Notes under the pieces: generated by a model
Database searches by the model: none
What the model saw: the letters and a program-made list of their open reading frames with translations, nothing else
What the model was told of the DNA's origin: nothing
In this document: piece after piece, positions 38,590 to 45,560 of the stretch
Layout of the letters: every line of letters starts with the position of its first letter
Numbering within the stretch: position 1 is the stretch's first letter
Assembly (NCBI GenBank): GCA_963675055.2
Contig: CAXXJE010000002.1
Location: 1-64,000, forward strand
DNA length: 64,000 nucleotides
Direction of reading: 5' to 3'
Source: PGYT01 sp963675055
GTDB taxonomy: Bacteria; Bacteroidota; Ignavibacteria; Ignavibacteriales; Melioribacteraceae
Position numbers and translations under genes: made by a program

Positions 38590-39787
38590 ATCATTCGAAT
38601 ACGGTGAAGAGCGATCTCAGCGGCTGCTGAGATATTTAACGGATTATATCTTCACGGTCCAGATAGAGAACGGGAAAGTAGTAGAGACTTATCACGGCCC
38701 CGGATGTATTGCGGTTACCGGATATTCTTCGGAGGATTTCACAAAAGATCCTGATCTCTGGTACAGGATGGTGTTTGACGAAGATAAAGAAGCGGTATTG
38801 GAGCAGGCGCGGAAAGCTTCTGCGGGCGAGGAAGTTGAACCTTTAGAGCACCGGATAGTCCATCACGACGGACTTATTAGATGGGTAAAAAACAGTATCG
38901 TTCTGGCAAAAGATCATGAAGGGAATGTAGTTTCATACGACGGAATTATAAATGATATAACGGAATTAAAGCATGCTGAAGCGCTTGCAGACGTTAAACA
39001 GAAGCAGCTAATCCAGGCTGACAAAATGGTCTCGCTGGGAATCCTTGTTTCCGGAATTGCGCATGAAATAAACAATCCTAATAATTTTATAATGCTGAAC
39101 GCGGAATTAATTCTTAAGGCATGGGAAGATATTCTGCCGATACTAATGGATTATTACGACGACAACGGCGACTTCGCTGTTGCGGGAATGTCATTTCATA
39201 ACTCCCATGTGAAATTTAGGGGAATAATGAAGGGTATTTCCGAAGGCGCAAACAGAATCCAGAAAATTACGAGAAGTCTTACTAACTTCGCGAAACATGA
39301 TCCGGGCGAACTTAACCAGTCTGTTGACTTGAACTGGATAATTGAGAACGCTATTATTATCACCGGAAACCTGGTTAAGAATTCCACGAACAATTTTACA
39401 GTAAGATATAATAAAAATACTCCGAACGTTACTGGCAACAAACAGCAGCTGGAGCAGGTTATAATCAACCTGATAAATAACGCCTGCCAGTCGCTGACTA
39501 ATAAGAAACAGTCTATCACTGTAACGCTATTTTACGATAAGTATGAAGAGTCGTTAATTACAGAGGTTAAGGACGAGGGAGCGGGAATTGAGGAAAAATA
39601 TCTAAAGCGAATTTTCGATCCTTTTTTTACAACTAAGAGAAACACGGGCGGCACAGGTCTGGGTTTATCAATATCTTATAATATTGTTAAGAACCACGGC
39701 GGCGAGCTCAGAATTGAAAGCAGGCAAGGCGAAGGTACTACCTGCAGACTTATTTTACCAATCGAAAGAAAAGTAAAAGAGGAATAG
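38576..39787 (+). CDS. PAS-domain sensor histidine kinase, soluble
   Basis: The 403-aa kinase has an N-terminal PAS domain with a PAC tail (about 15-135: YHGPGCIAVTGYSSEDF, EHRIVHHDGLIRWVKN, GNVVSYDGIINDITELK). HisKA has SGIAHEINNPNNF (His about 163). The HATPase domain has NLINNACQSL, VKDEGAGIEEKY, IFDPFFTTKR and GTGLGLSISYNIV. No membrane segment is seen, so it should sense a cytosolic signal such as redox state or a ligand. It sits 2 bases before the NtrC-type regulator, its likely partner. Confidence 0.92.
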   Translation: MNKIESFEYGEERSQRLLRYLTDYIFTVQIENGKVVETYHGPGCIAVTGYSSEDFTKDPDLWYRMVFDEDKEAVLEQARKASAGEEVEPLEHRIVHHDGLIRWVKNSIVLAKDHEGNVVSYDGIINDITELKHAEALADVKQKQLIQADKMVSLGILVSGIAHEINNPNNFIMLNAELILKAWEDILPILMDYYDDNGDFAVAGMSFHNSHVKFRGIMKGISEGANRIQKITRSLTNFAKHDPGELNQSVDLNWIIENAIIITGNLVKNSTNNFTVRYNKNTPNVTGNKQQLEQVIINLINNACQSLTNKKQSITVTLFYDKYEESLITEVKDEGAGIEEKYLKRIFDPFFTTKRNTGGTGLGLSISYNIVKNHGGELRIESRQGEGTTCRLILPIERKVKEE

Positions 39788-39789
39788 AT

Positions 39790-41214
39790 ATGGGAATAGC
39801 CAAATATCCCCAAAATCCGGTATTACTTGTTGACGATGAAGAACAGTTTCTTTTCAGTGCAGAACTTACCCTTTCGGCGAACGGTATCAACAATCTTGAA
39901 ACGGTAAACGACAGCCGCAAGGTTATGACCCTGCTCGAGCAGAATGAATACTCACTAGTTGTGCTCGATATTAATATGCCTCATGTAACCGGTTTAGAAC
40001 TTCTTCCAATGATAGTTGATAAATATCCCGACATCCCGGTAGTTATAATTACTGCGGTTAACGATGTTGAGAACGCGGTATACTGCATTAAGGAGGGGGC
40101 GTTCAATTATATACTTAAACCGGTGGATAACACAAGACTTGTTACCACGTTGCGGGCCGGACTCGACCTCCGCGCAATTAAGAGCGAGAACATAATGCTC
40201 AAGAAGTACCTGTTGAAAGACGAGCTGGAATTCCCGGAAGCTTTCAAGCATATTGTTACACGCAGTTCATCTATGCGCGCAATTTTCAAATACATTGAAG
40301 CTATTGCCAGAACCCCCCTGCCTGTTCTCATAACCGGTGAAACCGGCGTAGGCAAAGAATTGATAGCCAAGGCTATTCATGATATAAGCGGCAGACCGGG
40401 TCAGCATGTACCGGTAAACGTTGCGGGAGTTGACGACACACTCTTTTCCGACACTTTGTTCGGTCATAAGAAAGGAGCATTTACCAGCGCGGATACAGAC
40501 AGGAAGGGACTTATTGAACAGGCTGAACAGGGTACGCTCTTCCTTGACGAGATCGGCGACCTGAGTATTGAGTCTCAGGTTAAACTGCTTCGATTGCTTC
40601 AGGACAGGAAGTACTACCCGCTCGGATCAGATACCGCAAAGCTATCTGATGCGAGAATTATCTGCGCAACTCATCGCGACATTGAAAGCATGAAAGACAA
40701 TGATACATTCAGAAAGGATTTGTACTACAGACTCCAGGCCCACCATATACATATACCACCCCTGCGTGAAAGAAAAAATGATCTGCCGATGCTTATCGAT
40801 CATTTCCTGGATAAGGCGGCCGAACAGTTAAACAAGAAGAAACCGACACCACCGCGGGAACTCTATACGCTTCTTTCCAATTACTCATTCCCGGGCAACA
40901 TACGAGAGATGGAAGGAATTATGTTCAACGCGGTCAGTATGCACAAATCAGGTGTAATGTCTCTCGAAATAATTAAGGATAAACTCTTTACGAAAGAAGG
41001 CGGCACCAAAACGTCAACGGACAATACAGTAATTGAAGAGGGACACGACCATACAATGCAATTCTCGGGCAATCTACCTACATTAAAGCAAATGGAAGAG
41101 ATATTAATTGATGAGGCATTGAAGAGATCCAACGGAAATCAGTCTATTGCAGCGCAGCTACTGGGAATGAGCAGGCGTGCGCTGAATAACCGTCTTCAGA
41201 GGCGAAATTCATAA
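39790..41214 (+). CDS. NtrC-family sigma-54-dependent response regulator
   Basis: The 474-aa regulator has a receiver domain (1-125, phospho-acceptor Asp about 60 in VVLDINMPHV) and an AAA+ domain. The AAA+ part shows Walker A GETGVGKE at 183-190 and LFLDEIGDL Walker B. A Fis-type helix-turn-helix ends the protein (NGNQSIAAQLLGMSRRALNNRL). The sigma-54-contact loop reads GAFTSA (229-234) rather than GAFTGA, and related activators are known to tolerate changes at this site. It is transcribed with the PAS kinase, and a near-consensus sigma-54 promoter lies 217 bases beyond its stop, in front of the next gene. Confidence 0.93.
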   Translation: MGIAKYPQNPVLLVDDEEQFLFSAELTLSANGINNLETVNDSRKVMTLLEQNEYSLVVLDINMPHVTGLELLPMIVDKYPDIPVVIITAVNDVENAVYCIKEGAFNYILKPVDNTRLVTTLRAGLDLRAIKSENIMLKKYLLKDELEFPEAFKHIVTRSSSMRAIFKYIEAIARTPLPVLITGETGVGKELIAKAIHDISGRPGQHVPVNVAGVDDTLFSDTLFGHKKGAFTSADTDRKGLIEQAEQGTLFLDEIGDLSIESQVKLLRLLQDRKYYPLGSDTAKLSDARIICATHRDIESMKDNDTFRKDLYYRLQAHHIHIPPLRERKNDLPMLIDHFLDKAAEQLNKKKPTPPRELYTLLSNYSFPGNIREMEGIMFNAVSMHKSGVMSLEIIKDKLFTKEGGTKTSTDNTVIEEGHDHTMQFSGNLPTLKQMEEILIDEALKRSNGNQSIAAQLLGMSRRALNNRLQRRNS

Positions 41215-41240
41215 ATTCTAACCGGTTTTCATCAATACGA

Positions 41241-41363
41241 CTTTAAAGGGTGCCACATAATTGCACAATGCCACTTTTGTGCATTTTAACTAACTTATTG
41301 TAAAACAATAACTTAACAATCCAGTTAACGCTAACTTAACATTGGCGTGGCATCCCTTTAAAA
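41241..41363 (+). promoter_or_regulatory. Multi-repeat enhancer-like region upstream of the sigma-54 promoter
   Basis: Several symmetrical elements are packed here. TGCACAA (41262-41268) and TTGTGCA (41277-41283) form a perfect inverted repeat, resembling NtrC-type enhancer sites. TTTAAAGGG-TGCCAC (41242-41256) and GTGGCA-TCCCTTTAAA (41347-41362) face each other about 90 bases apart with one bulged base. TTATTGT-AAA-ACAATAA is a third repeat. AACTAACTTATTGT occurs twice, at 41288-41301 and 41386-41399. TGCCAC also recurs at 41269-41274. The region could be an enhancer cluster for the regulator encoded just upstream, or a folded RNA. Confidence 0.55.
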
Positions 41364-41430
41364 ACTATCCAAGATACCTCTATTAAACTAACTTATTGTT
41401 TTTTCAACACTTAGATGAGTCAGACCGTTT

Positions 41431-41446
41431 TGGCACGCGCATTGAT
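41431..41446 (+). promoter_or_regulatory. Sigma-54 (-24/-12) promoter of the exported 136-aa protein
   Basis: TGGCACG-CGCA-TTGAT matches the sigma-54 consensus TGGCACG-N4-TTGC(A/T) at all but one position of the core. The spacing is exact. It lies 45 bases before the start of the gene at 41491, directly after the gene for a sigma-54 activator. Confidence 0.78.
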
Positions 41447-41490
41447 TGTAATAGGGCAATTAAATAATTACTTATACGAAAGGTTATAAA

Positions 41491-41901
41491 ATGAAACAGA
41501 TAAAAAAAATTTTAGTCTTGGTCTTGTTTTTAGCATTAAGTCTGGAACTTTCTGCGCAGACAAGAAGTTTGAGTAACGATTATCTTGAACGAGCCGAGAA
41601 GAACTCGATAATTACCATGGACAGCGATTTGAATTCGCTTGTTGAATCAGTGATCTTCAACATGTTGATTTTCAAAGACAATTTCCCGAACTGGGAATAC
41701 GACAGCATTGTTGGAAAACTGAATGAGCTTGCAGTTACAGGCAGAACAGTATCAATCAGGTACAAAGCTCAGCTGGCAAGTATGTTCATAAGCAATCCGG
41801 AAATGTTCAATGACATGAAAATCATTGAGAAAGAAAATCCGAACAAATATTTCCTCGAGATTGCATCCAGAGTTGAACGAACACTGGTAGCATCGAACTA
41901 G
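41491..41901 (+). CDS. Small exported protein of unknown function, probable sigma-54 target
   Basis: The 136-aa product has a clear signal peptide (about 1-22, LVLVLFLALSLELSAQ). The mature part is about 114 residues, helical and charged, with no recognised motif and no cysteine in the mature region. The start has GAAAGG 10 bases upstream. It lies behind the sigma-54 promoter and is followed by an intrinsic terminator, so it is probably a single-gene unit controlled by the adjacent kinase/regulator pair. Function unknown. Confidence 0.8.
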   Translation: MKQIKKILVLVLFLALSLELSAQTRSLSNDYLERAEKNSIITMDSDLNSLVESVIFNMLIFKDNFPNWEYDSIVGKLNELAVTGRTVSIRYKAQLASMFISNPEMFNDMKIIEKENPNKYFLEIASRVERTLVASN

Positions 41902-41947
41902 AAAGCTTCATACAAAACTCCTATGGGTAAATAGGTTGGTGGTTATA

Positions 41948-41983
41948 AGCCCGGTTCCCTCCTACGCCGGGCTTTCTTATTTT
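41948..41983 (+). terminator. Intrinsic terminator after the exported 136-aa protein
   Basis: AGCCCGG (41948-41954) pairs with CCGGGCT (41967-41973), followed by TTCTTATTTT. Confidence 0.82.
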
Positions 41984-42417
41984 AAAAAAATTCAGAACAT
42001 ATTTCTTGCTAATCCTTACAAGATCAAAAATGCTCACATGAGTTGACTTAGTTAATTTGGGGACAACTCCCTGAGAACCTTCAGGGTTATTGTTCTTTTC
42101 TCTTGATAGAAAAGAACAATAAGATCAAGACAATAAAAAAATATCTAAAATTTCTATCGCTCAGCTAAAGAAAAGTAAACCAACTCTTAAATCAATATTA
42201 GACTTTTCTTCTTAACGCTTCACTCCGAAATTTCTATACGACATTTTTTTAACGTCAGATGAAAGATTTTTCGTTTTCCATAACGGAAGACTTAGATCCG
42301 CTGAACAGATAATTTTATTCATTGAATGTATTATTATTTATATGTAGCTTTTTACAGCCGGCAACTACGATTTTAGTTCCAGATAAGAAGCCATTCACAA
42401 AATTTTAACGAGTATAG
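41984..42417. other. Gene-free stretch of about 430 bases with two hairpins
   Basis: No open frame of note. It holds CCCTGA-GAACCT-TCAGGG (42069-42086) and, next to it, a 15-bp perfect inverted repeat (listed separately). The rest is AT-rich without visible repeats. The stretch may be a decayed element or gene remnant. Confidence 0.5.
42087..42122. repeat. 15-bp perfect inverted repeat
   Basis: TTATTGTTCTTTTCT (42087-42101) and AGAAAAGAACAATAA (42108-42122) are exact reverse complements around CTTGAT. It stands in a gene-free region, so its job (terminator, operator or element end) is not clear. Confidence 0.7.
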
Positions 42418-42927
42418 ATGCTGTTGAATAGGAACTATAAGCTAATAATTGTCCTATTTGTTATTACTTCGTCACTCATGTTCTCTCAAAAGAAAGAGGC
42501 CTTTCGCCATTCAGGTCAGTTCTATATTGAAGATTCTGCATATGTATTTTGGACTCACTACCCAAATCCGTTTTCTCCGCCGACAGTAATCGAACCGATT
42601 GATTATGATACCGTTATAACCTCAAACTGCCATTCGTTTACGTCATTTTACTGTGAATTATCCGACACGGTATCTGTGGTAATTGAGAATGAATCTCACT
42701 CTATTTACTTTAATACAACTGTAACAACAAAATATCATCCTTATTTCAGTTATTGTATTTGGTCGGCCGGAATAAAAGTCAGCAAGGATAGATTACCGGA
42801 AAAGTATTTCTTTTGCAGCAGCGAGGATAATCTGAAAATTTTCCTGGTCGTCAATGATAGAAAAAAGTGTTACAGGAAATTCGAGGGTTCCGGCAGATAT
42901 TATTGGATTAAACCGTATGCATATTGA
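42418..42927 (+). CDS. Small exported protein resembling a diverged T9SS-type C-terminal domain
   Basis: The 169-aa protein has a signal peptide (about 1-23, ending LMFSQ). Just after it comes HYPNPFSPPTVIEP, which looks like the YPNPFNPxT start of a T9SS sorting domain but lies at the front of the mature protein rather than at the end. The following VSVVIENES and later strands could match the beta sandwich of that domain. Four to five cysteines (for example in SNCHSF, FYCEL and FFCSS) could form disulfides. No enzyme motif is seen. It may be a free-standing sorting-domain-like protein; this is a guess. Confidence 0.55.
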   Translation: MLLNRNYKLIIVLFVITSSLMFSQKKEAFRHSGQFYIEDSAYVFWTHYPNPFSPPTVIEPIDYDTVITSNCHSFTSFYCELSDTVSVVIENESHSIYFNTTVTTKYHPYFSYCIWSAGIKVSKDRLPEKYFFCSSEDNLKIFLVVNDRKKCYRKFEGSGRYYWIKPYAY

Positions 42928-42982
42928 GTCAACTTAATATTATTAAAAAATAGTTTTAAAATTATGTAATACACTTATTTAT

Positions 42983-43495
42983 ATGATATACCAAGACTGC
43001 ATACTGCGATTGCTGGAACAGTTCGTTAAAGTTCTTGCGAAAATTCTCTTCAACAAGAAAATGGGGAATTATAGGGATGCTGCTGAAAATGCCGAGACGG
43101 CGTTCAATCATTTGTTGGGACTGGACTATAATCTGGTTAGTTCTTTGTCGGCTAAGGATATAGTCTCATTATTGAATCTTTCAACAGATGAAATGGGGAT
43201 AAGTATTAAATGTATTATAGCTGCAAGACTTTTAAAAGAGCATACAGAATTAAAAAGCATTAATAACCCCGACAGCCCGGATGTACTACCTGGATATCTA
43301 AAAGCGCTTAGGTTGTATCTTGAAGCGATACTGAATAATAAAAATAAAGATGCTGACTTAAGCGAGTATTATCCGGAAGTTAAAGAACTTGCAGCAAAAT
43401 TGGGCGATGATGTTCCGGAGGATATAGAATCTAACCTAATAAAGTTTCACAAACTTTCGAATTCAGACACTTCTGAATCCAAGAATACATCATAA
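42983..43495 (+). CDS. Helical hypothetical protein, possibly DUF6483-like
   Basis: A 170-aa soluble protein without signal peptide or membrane segment. Its opening (QDCILRLLEQFVKVLAKILF) and the following AAENAETAFNHLLGLDYNLVSSLSAKDIVSLL recall the small helical family DUF6483, which begins with an (R/Q)D-x-I-L-R-x-I/L-E segment. I recall that family only loosely, so the match is tentative. A start ATG at 42983 fits. Neighbours give no hint of function. Confidence 0.6.
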   Translation: MIYQDCILRLLEQFVKVLAKILFNKKMGNYRDAAENAETAFNHLLGLDYNLVSSLSAKDIVSLLNLSTDEMGISIKCIIAARLLKEHTELKSINNPDSPDVLPGYLKALRLYLEAILNNKNKDADLSEYYPEVKELAAKLGDDVPEDIESNLIKFHKLSNSDTSESKNTS

Positions 43496-43597
43496 CATAA
43501 ATTGTGACCAATTTTTCACTATTATCTTTGCCGGCATTAATTCATTTTTACTGCATGGCGCCCATACTATTTTCTTTATATCATCAATCGGACTACT

Positions 43598-44878
43598 ATG
43601 AAATTATTAACACTCTTCTTTGTATTACTTTTACAGTTTGCTGCGAATGCCCAACAAATTAAAATTGAATTGAACGAATTATCAAAAATCGATAAAAATA
43701 GTGTGCACCTGGTAGCACTTGAGAAAAACGGAAAAGAAGTTTTAATATTGCCTGCAGCAGATAAGGAAATGTCTACTGGTAAAAAGTATATGAGTCTGTT
43801 TTACAGTTGGGATACCGGGGAAGATCAAAATATTTCAGTGCTGGTTTACCAGTTTAACGATGAAGATCTGTTATATATAGACCGCAACAATGATGAAGAT
43901 CTAACTAATGATGGTCCGCCTATACTCTTTCCTTTAGAGCAGGATTCCGTATCCTTTACCATAAATTCCTCTCAGGATAAAAACCAGATATTAAAACTCT
44001 CTCTATGGCGAAAGCCTGACCTTCCCGATTCATCAGTTGCTAGATTTGTTAACCCGGATGGAAATCTCAACGAAAAATACCTGATGTTGGCAAAAGTATA
44101 TTCCAGTGATCCTGTTTTTAATGGTGATAACCGTTCATTTTATTTTGACTACAGAATTACTGTTAGAAAATCAGTCGCTGAGATTAACGGGGTAAGAATT
44201 CTATTGGGATTATTTGACTATACAAACAACGGCATTTTTAATGATGAAAGAGACTTACTGTTAATTGATTTCAACCAGGACAATAAACTTGATTACCTAC
44301 ACGATGAAGAAATATTTAAACTGAACGATATCTTCCGTATTGGGGATAAAAATTATCAACTGGAGAATATTGATAGATACGGGCATCATTTGAGTCTGCA
44401 AGAAACAACTACAGAACCAACAAAGTACTATGCCCGTTCAGATTACGATCCCCCAATTACACCTGGTGAACTCACGAAATATAAACTGGATTCTGAATTC
44501 TGGACTAACTCTTTTACGGATATCGATGGTAGCCCTGTTGACATGAACGATTATAAAGGGAAATATCTTTTCATTAATTTTTGGGGAGCCTGGTGCATGC
44601 CTTGCCGTAAAGAATTACCGGATCTTGTTAAAGCTTATAACAAATACACATCTACTGTTGAGTTCATCAGCTTTATAAAATCCAATAACCTTGATCGTGA
44701 GAGAAAGATTCTTTCGGAAAACAAAGCCAGATGGATCCAGATTGAGTTACCTCAGGAGATGATTGAAAAATTTAAAATACGGGGCTATCCGTCTAATATT
44801 TTAATATTTCATAATGGCGAGCAATTCCTGAAGACCGGAATGGTAGATGAGAGTTTTTTTGAAAAATATATTAAGTGA
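43598..44878 (+). CDS. Exported TlpA-like thioredoxin-fold protein
   Basis: The 426-aa protein has a signal peptide (about 1-19, ending ANAQ). A long N-terminal beta-rich region (20-290) of unknown type follows, with runs such as YIDRNNDEDLTNDGP and LIDFNQDNKLDY that resemble Asp-rich calcium loops. The C-terminal thioredoxin-like domain (about 300-426) has FINFWGAWCMPCRKELPDL; the redox pair is Cys333 and Cys336. It lacks a canonical cis-Pro T/V-P but has GYPSNIL at that site. It probably reduces or isomerises disulfides in the periplasm. Confidence 0.82.
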   Translation: MKLLTLFFVLLLQFAANAQQIKIELNELSKIDKNSVHLVALEKNGKEVLILPAADKEMSTGKKYMSLFYSWDTGEDQNISVLVYQFNDEDLLYIDRNNDEDLTNDGPPILFPLEQDSVSFTINSSQDKNQILKLSLWRKPDLPDSSVARFVNPDGNLNEKYLMLAKVYSSDPVFNGDNRSFYFDYRITVRKSVAEINGVRILLGLFDYTNNGIFNDERDLLLIDFNQDNKLDYLHDEEIFKLNDIFRIGDKNYQLENIDRYGHHLSLQETTTEPTKYYARSDYDPPITPGELTKYKLDSEFWTNSFTDIDGSPVDMNDYKGKYLFINFWGAWCMPCRKELPDLVKAYNKYTSTVEFISFIKSNNLDRERKILSENKARWIQIELPQEMIEKFKIRGYPSNILIFHNGEQFLKTGMVDESFFEKYIK

Positions 44879-44941
44879 GTTTTTGTAATGAATGATACGC
44901 CAAGATTACATAATAAAATAAAGAATTACCTTAGATACCAG

Positions 44942-45364
44942 TTACTCCGCTTTACTAATAAGTTCTGCAAACCTTTTCTCATTATTAGTATACATAGCCT
45001 GTTCAAGATCCGTATTCCATTGCTTTAACCGTTCACTCTTTTCTATGTCAACACGCATCAGAAGTTCGTTCAGCTTGGTAATATGATAGACTTCCAGTTT
45101 CTTCAGATCTTCAAGAACAGGTTTGATCTCGGCTTTGTCGCTTTCGGTAAGTGTAATATCATCCTGCACTGCATTAGTGTATTCAACAACGCAGTCTGTT
45201 GTTTCGTATGTGGGGGTACCGGAAACATCCGAAGGCAAACTAAATACGAAGACTGTTCCCTGTCCTTCTTCCGATTCAACAGTTATTTCACCGCCGTGAG
45301 CTTCTACCGCAAGTTTGCAGAAGGCCAGGCCAAGTCCCGTTGAGCGGGCTTTAGTAGCTGTCAC
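44942..45364 (-). pseudogene. C-terminal fragment of a histidine kinase (HATPase G2 box onward)
   Basis: The frame begins abruptly at STGLGLAFCKLAVEAHGG, the G2 box of a HATPase domain, followed by ITVESEEGQGTVFVFSLP and a 90-residue helical tail. The first codon (GTG at 45364) lies inside a palindromic repeat, and the dimerisation domain, N box and G1 box are missing upstream. So this is a remnant cut off at the repeat. No activity is expected. Confidence 0.78.
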
Positions 45365-45447
45365 GGACTCCCGTTACCGGGATAAACATTCCGTGACAGT
45401 AAGTCTAGCGTCAGGGAGTGCTTGTCCCGGTAACGGGAGTCCCTGAC
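45360..45447. repeat. Inverted pair of 38-bp palindromic repeats (REP/BIME-like)
   Basis: Unit 1 (45360-45397) and unit 2 (45410-45447) are imperfect reverse complements with five differences, separated by 12 bases. Each unit has outer arms GTCANGGA and TCCNTGAC and an inner hairpin TCCCG-TTAC-CGGGA (or its complement). The outer-arm differences are compensatory: C pairs G in unit 1 and G pairs C in unit 2. This is the layout of paired REP sequences (BIMEs) or a MITE. It is far more GC-rich than its surroundings and sits exactly at the cut end of the kinase fragment. Confidence 0.85.
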
Positions 45448-45560
45448 GGCTGGTTCCAAAAAGTAGACCCTCAAAATTACCCATAAATCTTCTCCCTTTC
45501 GGGCACATTTTCGGCTTTTGTTTTGTTATATGATAAACTGCAAAATTCCGGAAAGGTCCA

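Noticed and set aside
41241..41363. A MITE with terminal inverted repeats
   Set aside because: The 15-bp ends could be read that way, but there is no clear target duplication and no second copy in the window; an enhancer cluster fits the position better.
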